Positions 1-6,035 of a stretch of DNA of 7,208 nucleotides are shown here, piece by piece. The stretch's first letter is position 1, and each line of letters starts with the position of its first letter. The notes beneath the pieces are model-generated. The model had not been told where the DNA came from and searched no databases. It saw only the letters and a list, made by a program, of their open reading frames with translations. A program made the translations under genes and the position numbers. This DNA comes from Oscillospiraceae bacterium (GTDB lineage Bacteria > Bacillota > Clostridia > Oscillospirales > Oscillospiraceae), in assembly GCA_028708585.1 (NCBI GenBank), contig JAQVYO010000074.1, forward strand, positions 1 to 7,208. Direction: 5' to 3'.

Positions 1-2
1 AT

Positions 3-596
3 GTCAATAAAGTGGCCCCGATTGATAAAAGCAGTACAATTCTAACGATCCTGCTTGCTTTTCTGTTTTTAAGAGAAATTCCCACCCTGTGGATGGGAAT
101 CGGGGTTGTGCTGCTTGCTGCCGGAACCTATCTTATGATACAGCGTCAGGAAGCCAAAACTCCGGATAACAAAGGGAATAAGTCGTGGCTTGTTTATGCC
201 GTACTGTCCGCCGTTTTTGCCGCCCTGACATCCATTCTCGGTAAGGTGGGAATTCAGGGGATTGAATCTAATTTAGGAACAGCGATCCGCACGATCGTGG
301 TATTACTCATGGCTTGGATCATCGTTTTGTTTCAGAAAAAGCTGCCCCTTGTGAAAGCGATTGATAAAAAGAGTTGGACATTCATCGTACTTTCCGGCCT
401 TGCGACCGGTCTTTCCTGGCTCTGCTATTACCGCGCGCTCCAGAAGGGCAGAGCCAGTCTGGTGGTACCCATCGATAAACTGAGCATTGTGGTGACAATT
501 GTGTTTTCCCGCATCGTTCTGAAAGAAAGGCTTTCAAAGAAAGGCATGGTTGGCTTGCTTCTTGTGGTAACCGGAACAATGGCTTTGTTGTTTTAA
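3..596 (+). CDS. EamA/DMT-family membrane transporter, 3' part (5' end outside window)
   Basis: The frame is open from the first bases, so the gene starts before the window; 197 residues are visible, ending in TAA at 594-596. The protein is strongly hydrophobic with about six membrane segments. It shows the internal duplication typical of drug/metabolite transporters. The visible end of repeat one (VAPIDKSSTILTILLAFLFLRE) matches the end of repeat two (VVPIDKLSIVVTIVFSRIVLKE), each followed by a last glycine-rich helix. The second EamA domain is complete, running from about residue 60 (SWLVYAVLSAVFAALTSILG) to the C-terminus. Such proteins act in the cytoplasmic membrane, usually as exporters of small metabolites; the substrate cannot be read here. 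One oddity is an arginine inside the penultimate helix of repeat two (FSRIVL), where repeat one has a purely hydrophobic stretch. No convincing terminator follows the stop. The family call is firm and the function is open. Confidence 0.9.
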   Translation, partial: VNKVAPIDKSSTILTILLAFLFLREIPTLWMGIGVVLLAAGTYLMIQRQEAKTPDNKGNKSWLVYAVLSAVFAALTSILGKVGIQGIESNLGTAIRTIVVLLMAWIIVLFQKKLPLVKAIDKKSWTFIVLSGLATGLSWLCYYRALQKGRASLVVPIDKLSIVVTIVFSRIVLKERLSKKGMVGLLLVVTGTMALLF

Positions 597-630
597 CAAG
601 AATCTGATTGCTTGGCAAGTAGCGGTTTGT

Positions 631-765
631 TTACGAGCCATCTTTCATATACCGAATGTCATTACACTGCTCTAGTTTCTCAATAAAGCTATCGAATTCA
701 TCCTCCTCAAAGTACTGCCATCGGACGCTTCCTTAACGCTCAGACCCTTTCGGATTCAAACCCAT
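631..765 (-). pseudogene. Remnant of a small ORF with an in-frame stop, next to tRNA-Pro
   Basis: Reading on the minus strand from an ATG at 763-765 gives MGLNPKGSER, then an in-frame TAA (733-735), then 33 codons to TAA at 631-633. The second part reads GSVRWQYFEEDEFDSFIEKL and continues EQCNDIRYMKDGS. Its acidic and aromatic composition is protein-like rather than random, and it resembles a soluble C-terminus. There is no ribosome binding site before the ATG, and the second segment has no start codon of its own except a late ATG. I do not recognise the family. The position just 3' of a tRNA gene is where integrated elements often leave debris, so a fragment of a mobile-element gene is one possible reading. 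A chance open stretch cannot be excluded. Confidence 0.3.
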
Positions 766-774
766 CCGGAATTG

Positions 775-814
775 AAAAAGAGAAGAGACTGGTCAAAAAG
801 ACTAGTCTCTTCTC
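775..814 (-). terminator. Rho-independent terminator of tRNA-Pro(TGG)
   Basis: On the minus strand a 15-nt arm (814-800) pairs with a 15-nt arm (794-780) around a TTTTT loop, with one A/C mismatch. A run of five T (779-775) follows at once. It begins directly after the CCA end of tRNA-Pro, so it ends that transcript. Confidence 0.85.
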
Positions 815-815
815 T

Positions 816-891
816 TGGTCGGAGTGACAGGGTTCGAACCTGCGGCCTGATGGTCCCAAACCACCCGCGCTACCAACTGCGCCACACCCCG
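816..891 (-). tRNA. tRNA-Pro (anticodon TGG)
   Basis: The minus strand folds as a full cloverleaf of 76 nt. The acceptor stem CGGGGTG pairs with CACTCCG. The D arm has GCGC and GGTAGCGC, and the anticodon loop is TTTGGGA with anticodon TGG. The T arm carries GGTTCGAACCC, followed by discriminator A and an encoded CCA. C1-G72 with A73 fits bacterial tRNA-Pro. The gene stands alone, with its own promoter at 946-974 and terminator at 775-814. Confidence 0.97.
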
Positions 892-945
892 ATATTCAGT
901 TTGGCTTTCATTTCGCGCCAGTTCCCAAACAGCAGCCTGTTAAAT

Positions 946-974
946 ACTATACTATATTTTATATAAAATTTCAA
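946..974 (-). promoter_or_regulatory. Sigma-A promoter of tRNA-Pro(TGG)
   Basis: The -35 box TTGAAA (974-969) and -10 box TATAGT (951-946) are separated by exactly 17 bp. The spacer is very AT-rich. A second overlapping TATAGT lies at 956-951. Transcription should start near 939, leaving about 48 nt of 5' leader to be processed before the tRNA. The leader contains GTTTGG and CCAAAC, which can pair. Confidence 0.8.
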
Positions 975-978
975 GTAA

Positions 979-1020
979 TTTTCCGGCGGAGACCGGAAAA
1001 GATTCGACTTGACCGGAGAA
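979..1020. repeat. Short inverted repeat plus 20-bp-spaced direct repeat upstream of the tRNA-Pro promoter
   Basis: TTTTCCGG (979-986) and CCGGAAAA (993-1000) form a perfect 8-bp hairpin with a 6-nt loop. In addition, GACCGGAAAA (991-1000) recurs as GACCGGAGAA at 1011-1020, one mismatch away and exactly 20 bp apart. The block begins 4 bp beyond the -35 box of the tRNA-Pro promoter. It could be a protein-binding site, a weak backup terminator for the dehydrogenase transcript, or chance. The rest of 892-1165 shows no gene. Confidence 0.4.
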
Positions 1021-1068
1021 TCCAATTAAATTTCAAAGAGGCCTCCTGCACAGCGGATCGTGCAAATT

Positions 1069-1115
1069 GAAACGTCTGCGAAATACATAGAATGTCAGTT
1101 TTTCGCAGACGTTTC
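1069..1115 (-). terminator. 15-bp perfect inverted repeat, possible terminator of the dehydrogenase gene
   Basis: GAAACGTCTGCGAAA (1069-1083) and its exact complement (1101-1115) flank a 17-nt loop. It lies 50 bp beyond the stop of the minus-strand dehydrogenase, where a terminator is expected. The stem is long and stable, but the bases after it on the minus strand (AATTTGCACG) are a poor T-tract. It may act as a 3' mRNA-stabilising stem or as a binding site instead. Confidence 0.5.
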
Positions 1116-1165
1116 TGAAGGAAGCAAATACAAGCGCAGTTCTTTACCGAATGAAAAGCTTCGGA

Positions 1166-2263
1166 TTACAGGCTTTCCTTTAAAATTTTGCGCAGATCCT
1201 CTTCTTTTGGCATAACCAGGCAGTTTGCCATATTTTTTGCCCTCATTGCAAGCCGGGCATATTGATTGACTTCCTCCTCCGTCAAACCCTGAGGCTTCTC
1301 CAGAAGTTCTGCCAGCAGCTCCGTGAAAGCGGAAACGGACGGCAGCTTGAGATTGGACAGAATCAGCCCGATCCGGCCGGAGCAGTCTTTTTCCATCAAA
1401 GCAAGGAATCGGCCCATGAGCAGGCCATTTGCAAGTCCGTGGTCGATATGTTTAAAATAGGTAAGAGAATATCCCATGGCATGTACGGCGGCGGTTCCGG
1501 TATTGGCAATCACCATTCCGCCCAGCATGGAGGCAATTAAGAGATCCGTTCTCTGATTTAAGCTTAACGTATCCTTTTTAATATCGTCAAAGCAGGAGGC
1601 AACCAGCCGGATTCCTTCTGTTGCAAGGCAATCGGTAATGGTACTTGCCTTGTTGGACAAAACCCCTTCAATACAATGGGACAGCGCATCCACAGCGGTG
1701 TTGGCCGTGGTCCTGTGTGGGAGATTCTGCATGTACTTTCCATCCAGAAGCGCAAGCGTTGGGAACAAAAGCGGCGTTGCAATACTGGTTTTGGTTTTGG
1801 CTTTATCGTTGGTTAGAATGGAAAACGGTGTAACCTCGGATCCTGTTCCAGCCGTAGTGGGAACAAACGCCATGGGGAGTACGTCCTTTTTGTAATTTCC
1901 AGAAAATAATTTTTCCTCCGGAATATCCTGCCTTGCCAATAGGGCGATTGCCTTTCCAGCATCCATGATAGACCCGCCGCCTGCCGCCATAAGGAAGTCC
2001 GCTCCGATTTCCTTTGCATAAGCGGCTCCTTCATAAACACAGGCAATGGTAGGGTTGCTCATCACCTTGTCAAAGACTTTGTAAGATTGCCCATTTAAAG
2101 TCAATGTGTCGGTAATATCCTGGAGCGAACCATTTTTCTTCGCGGAATGAGCGCCGGTAACGATCAGTGCCGTTTTTCCCATTTGCGCCAGCAAACCGCG
2201 GTTTTTCTGAATACAGCCGTCCCCCATGACGACCTTGGTAGGCACATAGAATGCTTGGTTCAT
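1166..2263 (-). CDS. Iron-containing (group III) alcohol dehydrogenase
   Basis: This 365-residue protein is a cytoplasmic NAD(P)-dependent dehydrogenase that interconverts alcohols and aldehydes or ketones. The N-terminal dinucleotide-binding half holds GGGS at 95-98 in the stretch AAGGGSIMDAGKAIA. TTAGTGSE at 136-143 is the nucleotide and active-site loop of the family. The C-terminal helical half supplies the metal ligands D192 and H196 (AVDALSHCIEG), H261 (AVHAMGYSL) and H275 (HIDHGLANG), all present. The length is slightly short of the usual 380-390. The start is supported by AAGGAGG (2277-2271) 7 nt before the ATG. The gene is monocistronic, with its own promoter at 2291-2319 and a short leader of about 20 nt, which leaves no room for a riboswitch. 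The substrate is not readable from the sequence; butanol, propanediol and related alcohols are all handled by relatives. Confidence 0.93.
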   Translation of the reverse strand: MNQAFYVPTKVVMGDGCIQKNRGLLAQMGKTALIVTGAHSAKKNGSLQDITDTLTLNGQSYKVFDKVMSNPTIACVYEGAAYAKEIGADFLMAAGGGSIMDAGKAIALLARQDIPEEKLFSGNYKKDVLPMAFVPTTAGTGSEVTPFSILTNDKAKTKTSIATPLLFPTLALLDGKYMQNLPHRTTANTAVDALSHCIEGVLSNKASTITDCLATEGIRLVASCFDDIKKDTLSLNQRTDLLIASMLGGMVIANTGTAAVHAMGYSLTYFKHIDHGLANGLLMGRFLALMEKDCSGRIGLILSNLKLPSVSAFTELLAELLEKPQGLTEEEVNQYARLAMRAKNMANCLVMPKEEDLRKILKESL

Positions 2264-2290
2264 GGAATTCCCTCCTTAGCTTTTTTCCAT

Positions 2291-2319
2291 ATTATAAAAC
2301 TTTTCGTTCCTTGTTACAA
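2291..2319 (-). promoter_or_regulatory. Promoter of the alcohol dehydrogenase gene
   Basis: TTGTAA (2319-2314) and a consensus TATAAT (2296-2291) are separated by 17 bp. The predicted start near 2284 lies about 20 nt upstream of the ATG. Two copies of AAATGAT (2326-2332 and 2352-2358) lie just upstream, 26 bp apart, and may or may not be regulatory. Confidence 0.75.
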
Positions 2320-2396
2320 GCATCCAAATGATTTTTGCCGTTTTTTCCGTAAAATGATGAACGCAAGACCTCCTTGTGCAGCGATAGCAAGCAAGC

Positions 2397-2447
2397 AAAA
2401 AAGGGGGGAACCCGCGTGCTGATTCACCCGGGTTCCCCCCTTTTTTT
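2397..2447 (-). terminator. Strong terminator of the flavo-diiron gene (bidirectional by structure)
   Basis: An 18-bp perfect stem joins AAAAAAGGGGGGAACCCG (2397-2414) with its complement (2429-2446) around a 14-nt loop. A tracts on one side and T tracts on the other flank the GC core, so it would work on either strand. Here it lies 45 bp after the stop of the flavo-diiron gene and before the dehydrogenase promoter, and it insulates the two. Confidence 0.92.
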
Positions 2448-2491
2448 ATCCTTTTCAACAATTAAAAATACGCGGATCGGAAAGCAGGCAA

Positions 2492-3700
2492 TTACCCTTC
2501 GGCAACAGAAGCGGCAATCGCGTCGGCCATTGCATTCAGCTCATCTTCCTGATTGGGTTTTAAGGACGAGCAGATATCGATGGATTCTCCGATGAGTTCC
2601 ACGTTTTTCATGCCCTCCAAAATCGCTGTAATTTCCTTCAGCGCGGAGCTGGCCCAGGTGTGATTCCCCAGAACAGCTGCTTTCCGGTTTTTCAGGCCCA
2701 AAGCAGCCATGTCCCGCAGCAGCGCATCCATGGGGAAGTAAAGATTCATATAATATGTTGGCGCGGCGACAACCATATGACTGTATTTCCACATCTCTGA
2801 AATAATATAAGAAGAATGGGTTTTGGAAACGTCATACATACGCATATCCGCAACGCCTCTCTCTCCCAGCTTATTGGCCAATGCGCTGACGGCGTTTTCC
2901 GTATGGCCATACATGGAAGCATACATCAAAACAACGCCCTTTTTCTCCGGCTCATATTTGCTCCAACGGTCATATTTTTCCAAAATATAAGACAGGTCTT
3001 TCCGCCAGACGGGGCCGTGCAGAGGGCAGATCATCTGAATGGAAACACAGCTAAGCTTTTTAAACAGAGCCTGCACCTGACTGCCAAATTTGCCTACGAT
3101 ATTTGAATAATACCGTCTGGCCTCGTCCAAAAACAGGTTTTCAAAATCCGTTTCGTCCGCAAACAAATTCCCGGAGAGCGCTCCAAAGGTACCAAATGCA
3201 TCGGCGGAAAACAAAATTCCTTTCGCCGTTTCAAAAGAAACCATTGCTTCCGGCCAGTGTACCATAGGCGCCATAAAAAATCGAAGGGTATGTTTCCCCA
3301 GCGACAGCTCCTGGCCTTCCTTCACAACGATTTTCCGGCCCGATATGTCGGTATGGAAAAATTGCTCAAAAAATTTAAAAGTTTTGGGATTCCCGACCAC
3401 CTGAACGTTGGGATAGCGGCGTATAATTTCCTCCAAGTTGGCGCAGTGATCCGGTTCCATATGGTTGATGACCAGATAATCCAGTTCCCGGCCCTCAAGC
3501 GCATGCGCAACATTTTCCAGATGCAAAGAGCTGATGGAAGCGTCCACCGTGTCCATCAGCGCCGTTTTATCATCTAAAATCAAATAGGAGTTGTAAGACA
3601 CACCATTTTGAAGAGGAAACATATTTTCAAACAATGCGATCCTTCTGTCGCTGCCGCCCACCCAAATTACATTGGGCGCAACTTCTCGAATACTGTACAT
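2492..3700 (-). CDS. fprA: Flavo-diiron protein (A-type flavoprotein, FprA/ROO family)
   Basis: This 402-residue cytoplasmic enzyme is of the family that reduces O2 to water and/or NO to N2O, using electrons from rubredoxin or a related donor; it protects anaerobes. The N-terminal metallo-beta-lactamase domain (about 1-250) carries the complete diiron ligand set: H80, E82, D84 and H85 in HMEPDH, H148 in VHWPE, D167 in SADAFG, and H228 in PLHGP. The C-terminal flavodoxin domain (about 254-402) has the FMN loop ASMYGHTENA (261-270) and APTYYMN (313-319). No rubredoxin or NAD(P)H-reductase domain is fused, so the donor must come from elsewhere. The frame could start 15 codons earlier at 3745, but no ribosome binding site lies there. 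The MYSIREVAPN start is preceded by AGGAGA and fits the family N-terminus. Own promoter at 3813-3841 and strong terminator at 2397-2447. Whether O2 or NO is preferred cannot be told. Confidence 0.94.
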   Translation of the reverse strand: MYSIREVAPNVIWVGGSDRRIALFENMFPLQNGVSYNSYLILDDKTALMDTVDASISSLHLENVAHALEGRELDYLVINHMEPDHCANLEEIIRRYPNVQVVGNPKTFKFFEQFFHTDISGRKIVVKEGQELSLGKHTLRFFMAPMVHWPEAMVSFETAKGILFSADAFGTFGALSGNLFADETDFENLFLDEARRYYSNIVGKFGSQVQALFKKLSCVSIQMICPLHGPVWRKDLSYILEKYDRWSKYEPEKKGVVLMYASMYGHTENAVSALANKLGERGVADMRMYDVSKTHSSYIISEMWKYSHMVVAAPTYYMNLYFPMDALLRDMAALGLKNRKAAVLGNHTWASSALKEITAILEGMKNVELIGESIDICSSLKPNQEDELNAMADAIAASVAEG

Positions 3701-3707
3701 ACAAACA

Positions 3708-3713
3708 TCTCCT
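3708..3713 (-). promoter_or_regulatory. Ribosome binding site that sets the flavo-diiron start
   Basis: AGGAGA lies 7 nt before the ATG at 3700-3698. It favours this start over the in-frame ATG at 3745, which lacks such a site, and over the in-frame ATG at 3718-3716, which sits next to this site. Confidence 0.8.
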
Positions 3714-3741
3714 GTCATATAAAGTCTAGGGTGATTCTTGT

Positions 3742-3790
3742 CCATTCATCAAAGCCACCGTCATTCACTGAGCGAGCATCGAATGAATGG
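3742..3790 (-). other. Structured 5' leader of the flavo-diiron gene with alternative pairings
   Basis: On the minus-strand RNA, CCAUUCAU (3790-3783) can pair with AUGAAUGG (3749-3742) over 8 bp. Alternatively its core CAUUCA can pair with UGAAUG (3767-3762) over 6 bp; the two pairings exclude each other. The segment lies in a leader of about 105 nt between the predicted start near 3806 and the ATG. It matches no riboswitch class I recognise, and the stems are short, so a regulatory role is only a guess. Confidence 0.35.
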
Positions 3791-3812
3791 CAATTTCCAA
3801 TTTTCTTATCTG

Positions 3813-3841
3813 ATTATATCATATTTGGCAAGGTTGGGCAA
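3813..3841 (-). promoter_or_regulatory. Promoter of the flavo-diiron gene
   Basis: TTGCCC (3841-3836) and consensus TATAAT (3818-3813) are 17 bp apart. The extended region upstream of the -10 box reads TATGATATAAT. Transcription should begin near 3806, giving an unusually long leader of about 105 nt. Confidence 0.7.
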
Positions 3842-3981
3842 GGAGAGCACAAGAAATCCGCCGATTTGCGGAATAAAATTGCAGATTGAAAATCATTTTT
3901 TACAATTCTTACAATCCGATGAAAAAACTTTTTTGCCTATCCGAAAATACGGAGCCAGAAAGCATCCAGGTTTTTTCCATC

Positions 3982-4021
3982 AAAAACATTACAGGACGGT
4001 TCCCAAAAGGGAATCGTCCTG
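3982..4021 (-). terminator. Terminator of the tRNA Val-Asp-Phe operon
   Basis: On the minus strand CAGGACGATTCCC (4021-4009) pairs with GGGAACCGTCCTG (4004-3992) around TTTT, with a single A/C mismatch. After a short gap a run of five T follows (3986-3982). It starts 4 nt after the CCA end of tRNA-Phe. Confidence 0.85.
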
Positions 4022-4024
4022 CTT

Positions 4025-4100
<76 letters not shown>

Positions 4101-4128
4101 AATTTTGGAGCCGGATATAAGAAAAAAG

Positions 4129-4205
4129 TGGCGACCCAGAACGGGCTCGAACCGTCGACCTCCAGCGTGACAGGCTGGCGTTCTAACCAACTGAACTACT
4201 GGGCC
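4129..4205 (-). tRNA. tRNA-Asp (anticodon GTC)
   Basis: A 77-nt minus-strand cloverleaf. Acceptor GGCCCAG pairs with CTGGGTC, with one G-T wobble. Anticodon stem CCAGC/GCTGG encloses CTGTCAC with anticodon GTC. Discriminator G73, an aspartate identity base, is followed by an encoded CCA. It is the middle gene of the operon. Confidence 0.97.
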
Positions 4206-4245
4206 ATATCCATATAGAGACCCTTTTCTCTCGGAAAAAGATCCT

Positions 4246-4321
4246 TGGTGGGAACAACAGGACTCGAACCTGTGACATCATGCTTGTAAGGCATGCGCTC
4301 TACCAGCTGAGCTATGCTCCC
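4246..4321 (-). tRNA. tRNA-Val (anticodon TAC)
   Basis: A 76-nt minus-strand cloverleaf. Acceptor GGGAGCA pairs with TGTTCCC, anticodon stem CATGC/GCATG encloses CTTACAA (anticodon TAC), and A73 is followed by an encoded CCA. It is the first gene of the operon, about 30 nt downstream of the -10 box. Confidence 0.97.
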
Positions 4322-4350
4322 ATATCACCGCCAAATCAGCGGCGAAGTTT

Positions 4351-4379
4351 ATTATACTAAACATGTTCTGCCCTGTCAA
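4351..4379 (-). promoter_or_regulatory. Perfect-consensus promoter of the tRNA operon
   Basis: TTGACA (4379-4374) and TATAAT (4356-4351) are both exact consensus, with a 17-bp spacer. This is the strongest promoter in the window and suits a stable-RNA operon. It lies only 18 bp beyond the hslO stop. Confidence 0.93.
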
Positions 4380-4397
4380 CCAAAATTTCCACAAATT

Positions 4398-5291
4398 TTA
4401 ATCCTTTTTCTTTTTAATTGACGAAATCAGCTGTTGTAATTCCTCCTGGTTATATTGATATACCGCATCGCAGAACTGGCAGGTTAGCTCCGCTTTGCCC
4501 TGCTCCTCCATCATCTCGTTTAACTCGTCTGGTCCCAGGCTGATGAGTGCCCGGGTTACCCGCTCTCTGTTGCAGTAGCAGCGGTACTCCACCGGTTCGG
4601 GCTGTGAAAATTCCAGATCAAATCCGGACAGGACCGTCTCCAAAAGCCCCTTTGCGCCCTCTCCGGTCCGCAGGATTTCCGTCGCCATACCGGCCGTTTT
4701 AATGTTTTCTTCCATTTTGCGGATGAGCGTTTCGTCTGCACCCGGCATGAGAGAAATTAGATAGCCTCCGGCGGCCAAAACGCTTTGATCCACATCTACC
4801 AAAACACCCAAAGCACAGGCAGAAGGCGTCTGTTCGCTGATGGCATAATAGGAGGTAACATCTTCTGCAATCTCTCCGCTGACCAGCCGGACGCTGCCGG
4901 AATACGGTTCTTTTAACCCCAAGTCCTTCACAACGTTCAAGTATCCATCGGTTCCAACGGCGCTCCCCACATCCAGTTTCCCGGGTCCTTTAAGCGGAAG
5001 ATCGACCGCAGGGTTCTGCACGTATCCCCGCACGTTTCCCTGATGATCGGACACGGCCAAAATTTGCCCCAAAGGCCCTCCTCCGTCTATTTTCACTGTG
5101 ACCGCCCCGTTTTCCTCTTTCATGGCATTCCCCATCATGGACGCTGCCATTAAAGTCCTGCCCAGCGCGGCAGTGGCCACCGGTAAAGTTTTATGAATCT
5201 GCCGCGCCCGCTCCACTAAATGAGTTCCTGTGACAGCCATCGCTTTGACAGGTTGATTTTTCACAATCGCGCGCATGATTTCGTCTTTCAT
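4398..5291 (-). CDS. hslO: Hsp33, redox-regulated molecular chaperone
   Basis: This 297-residue cytoplasmic holdase binds unfolding proteins when oxidised. The N-terminal substrate-binding domain shows the family pattern, including GGGPLGQILAVSD (70-82), GNVRGYVQNP (85-94) and YYAISEQTPSACALGV (148-163). The C-terminal zinc switch is complete: C238 and C240 (CYC), then C271 and C274 (CQFC), 30 residues apart, as in functional Hsp33. The protein ends in KKKKD. The ATG directly touches the stop codon of the upstream methyltransferase. Its ribosome binding site AAGGAG lies inside the last codons of that gene, so translation is probably coupled. No strong terminator follows; a 7-bp AT-only hairpin (4382-4399) overlaps the stop codon. 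Operon-mate of yerC and the methyltransferase. Confidence 0.96.
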   Translation of the reverse strand: MKDEIMRAIVKNQPVKAMAVTGTHLVERARQIHKTLPVATAALGRTLMAASMMGNAMKEENGAVTVKIDGGGPLGQILAVSDHQGNVRGYVQNPAVDLPLKGPGKLDVGSAVGTDGYLNVVKDLGLKEPYSGSVRLVSGEIAEDVTSYYAISEQTPSACALGVLVDVDQSVLAAGGYLISLMPGADETLIRKMEENIKTAGMATEILRTGEGAKGLLETVLSGFDLEFSQPEPVEYRCYCNRERVTRALISLGPDELNEMMEEQGKAELTCQFCDAVYQYNQEELQQLISSIKKKKD

Positions 5292-6035
5292 TTACTCGCT
5301 CCTTTTGGCCGCAAAAAAAATTCGATCCTCATCCGGACGGGGCGGCCGCAGCTTTAGGTTCCCATACTGCCGAATGTGCGAAAACCCATTGATTTTCAAC
5401 AGCGTTTCCAGTTCTTCCGGCGGATATGCATATTCCACGTGCTCTTCGCTGTTTCTTCTCCAGTCCCGTCCGTTTTTCTGAAACAGATCCATACCGAACG
5501 TGCAGACCCGCCGCCGCTCGGAATAGGAAGCTCTCCAGATGCAGATCAAATCTTCCCGCTCGTCCAGAAATACTTGTTCATCCATCGCTTTCAACACTTG
5601 CGGGGGCCGTATATCAAACAGGAAAAGGCCGCCCGGTTCCAGGAAAAGGAAGACCCGTGAAAACCCTTTGGAAAGTGCGGCAACCGGCATATAATTGACA
5701 CTGTCAAGGCAGCAGACGCACGCATCCACCGTTCCATAGAGATCCAGCTTATCCATCGGCTGGTTCAAAAAAACAGGAGGAATGTTTCCCGCATAACGCC
5801 CTTTTTCCGCAGCTATCGCCAGCATGTCCGCGGAAGCGTCCACACCAATCACCTCATAGCCACGCCTCGCCAAAACGCAGGATAAACTGCCTGTCCCGCA
5901 GGCCAGATCCAAAATCGTGCGGACAGGGCGGCCGCAGCGCCGAAAAGACCGTTCCAGAAAATCCGCAAAGGCTTCATAATCCACGTCTTCCGTCAGGCGG
6001 TCATATACCTGTGCCAAAGCCTGGTAGGATCTCAT
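5292..6035 (-). CDS. Class I SAM-dependent methyltransferase, substrate unknown
   Basis: The 247-residue protein has a Rossmann-like methyltransferase fold. It opens with the typical LAQVYDRL motif (7-14), which often marks small-molecule methyltransferases. Motif I is ILDLACGTGSLS (41-52). The acidic residue that binds the SAM ribose is D66 in VIGVDAS. Motif II/III regions are QPMDKLDL (92-99) and CCLDSVNY (109-115), and motif IV/V is LEPGGLFLFDIR (132-143). The C-terminal half is a less conserved substrate-side region. There is no signal peptide or membrane segment. The ATG overlaps the yerC stop as ATGA and has only a weak upstream GAGG, so it is probably read by re-initiation. Its stop abuts the hslO start. 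The tight packing between a TrpR-like regulator and Hsp33 suggests a shared regulon, but I cannot name the substrate. Confidence 0.9.
   Translation of the reverse strand: MRSYQALAQVYDRLTEDVDYEAFADFLERSFRRCGRPVRTILDLACGTGSLSCVLARRGYEVIGVDASADMLAIAAEKGRYAGNIPPVFLNQPMDKLDLYGTVDACVCCLDSVNYMPVAALSKGFSRVFLFLEPGGLFLFDIRPPQVLKAMDEQVFLDEREDLICIWRASYSERRRVCTFGMDLFQKNGRDWRRNSEEHVEYAYPPEELETLLKINGFSHIRQYGNLKLRPPRPDEDRIFFAAKRSE

Noticed and set aside
1..45. ATG at position 1 as a gene start
   Set aside because: That frame reaches a stop after 14 codons. The transporter frame (position 3) is open from the window edge and lacks an N-terminal half, so the gene begins outside.
772..966. Plus-strand ORF of 64 aa over the tRNA-Pro region
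   Set aside because: It is a translation of the antisense of tRNA-Pro and its terminator; there is no ribosome binding site, and this kind of peptide is a common artefact.
892..1165. CRISPR array or hidden small gene in the repeat-bearing intergenic stretch
   Set aside because: There are only two imperfect copies of a 10-mer and two hairpins, with no regular repeat-spacer unit and no ORF with a start signal.
2264..2396. Riboswitch or T-box upstream of the dehydrogenase
   Set aside because: The promoter leaves only about 20 nt of leader, too short for such an element.
1262..2422. Several antisense ORFs over the dehydrogenase
   Set aside because: They are shadows of a well-supported gene with intact catalytic motifs and have no start signals of their own.
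3701..3745. 15-codon N-terminal extension of the flavo-diiron protein
   Set aside because: No ribosome binding site lies upstream of 3745. The extension would overlap the good AGGAGA site, and the family starts at MYSIREV.
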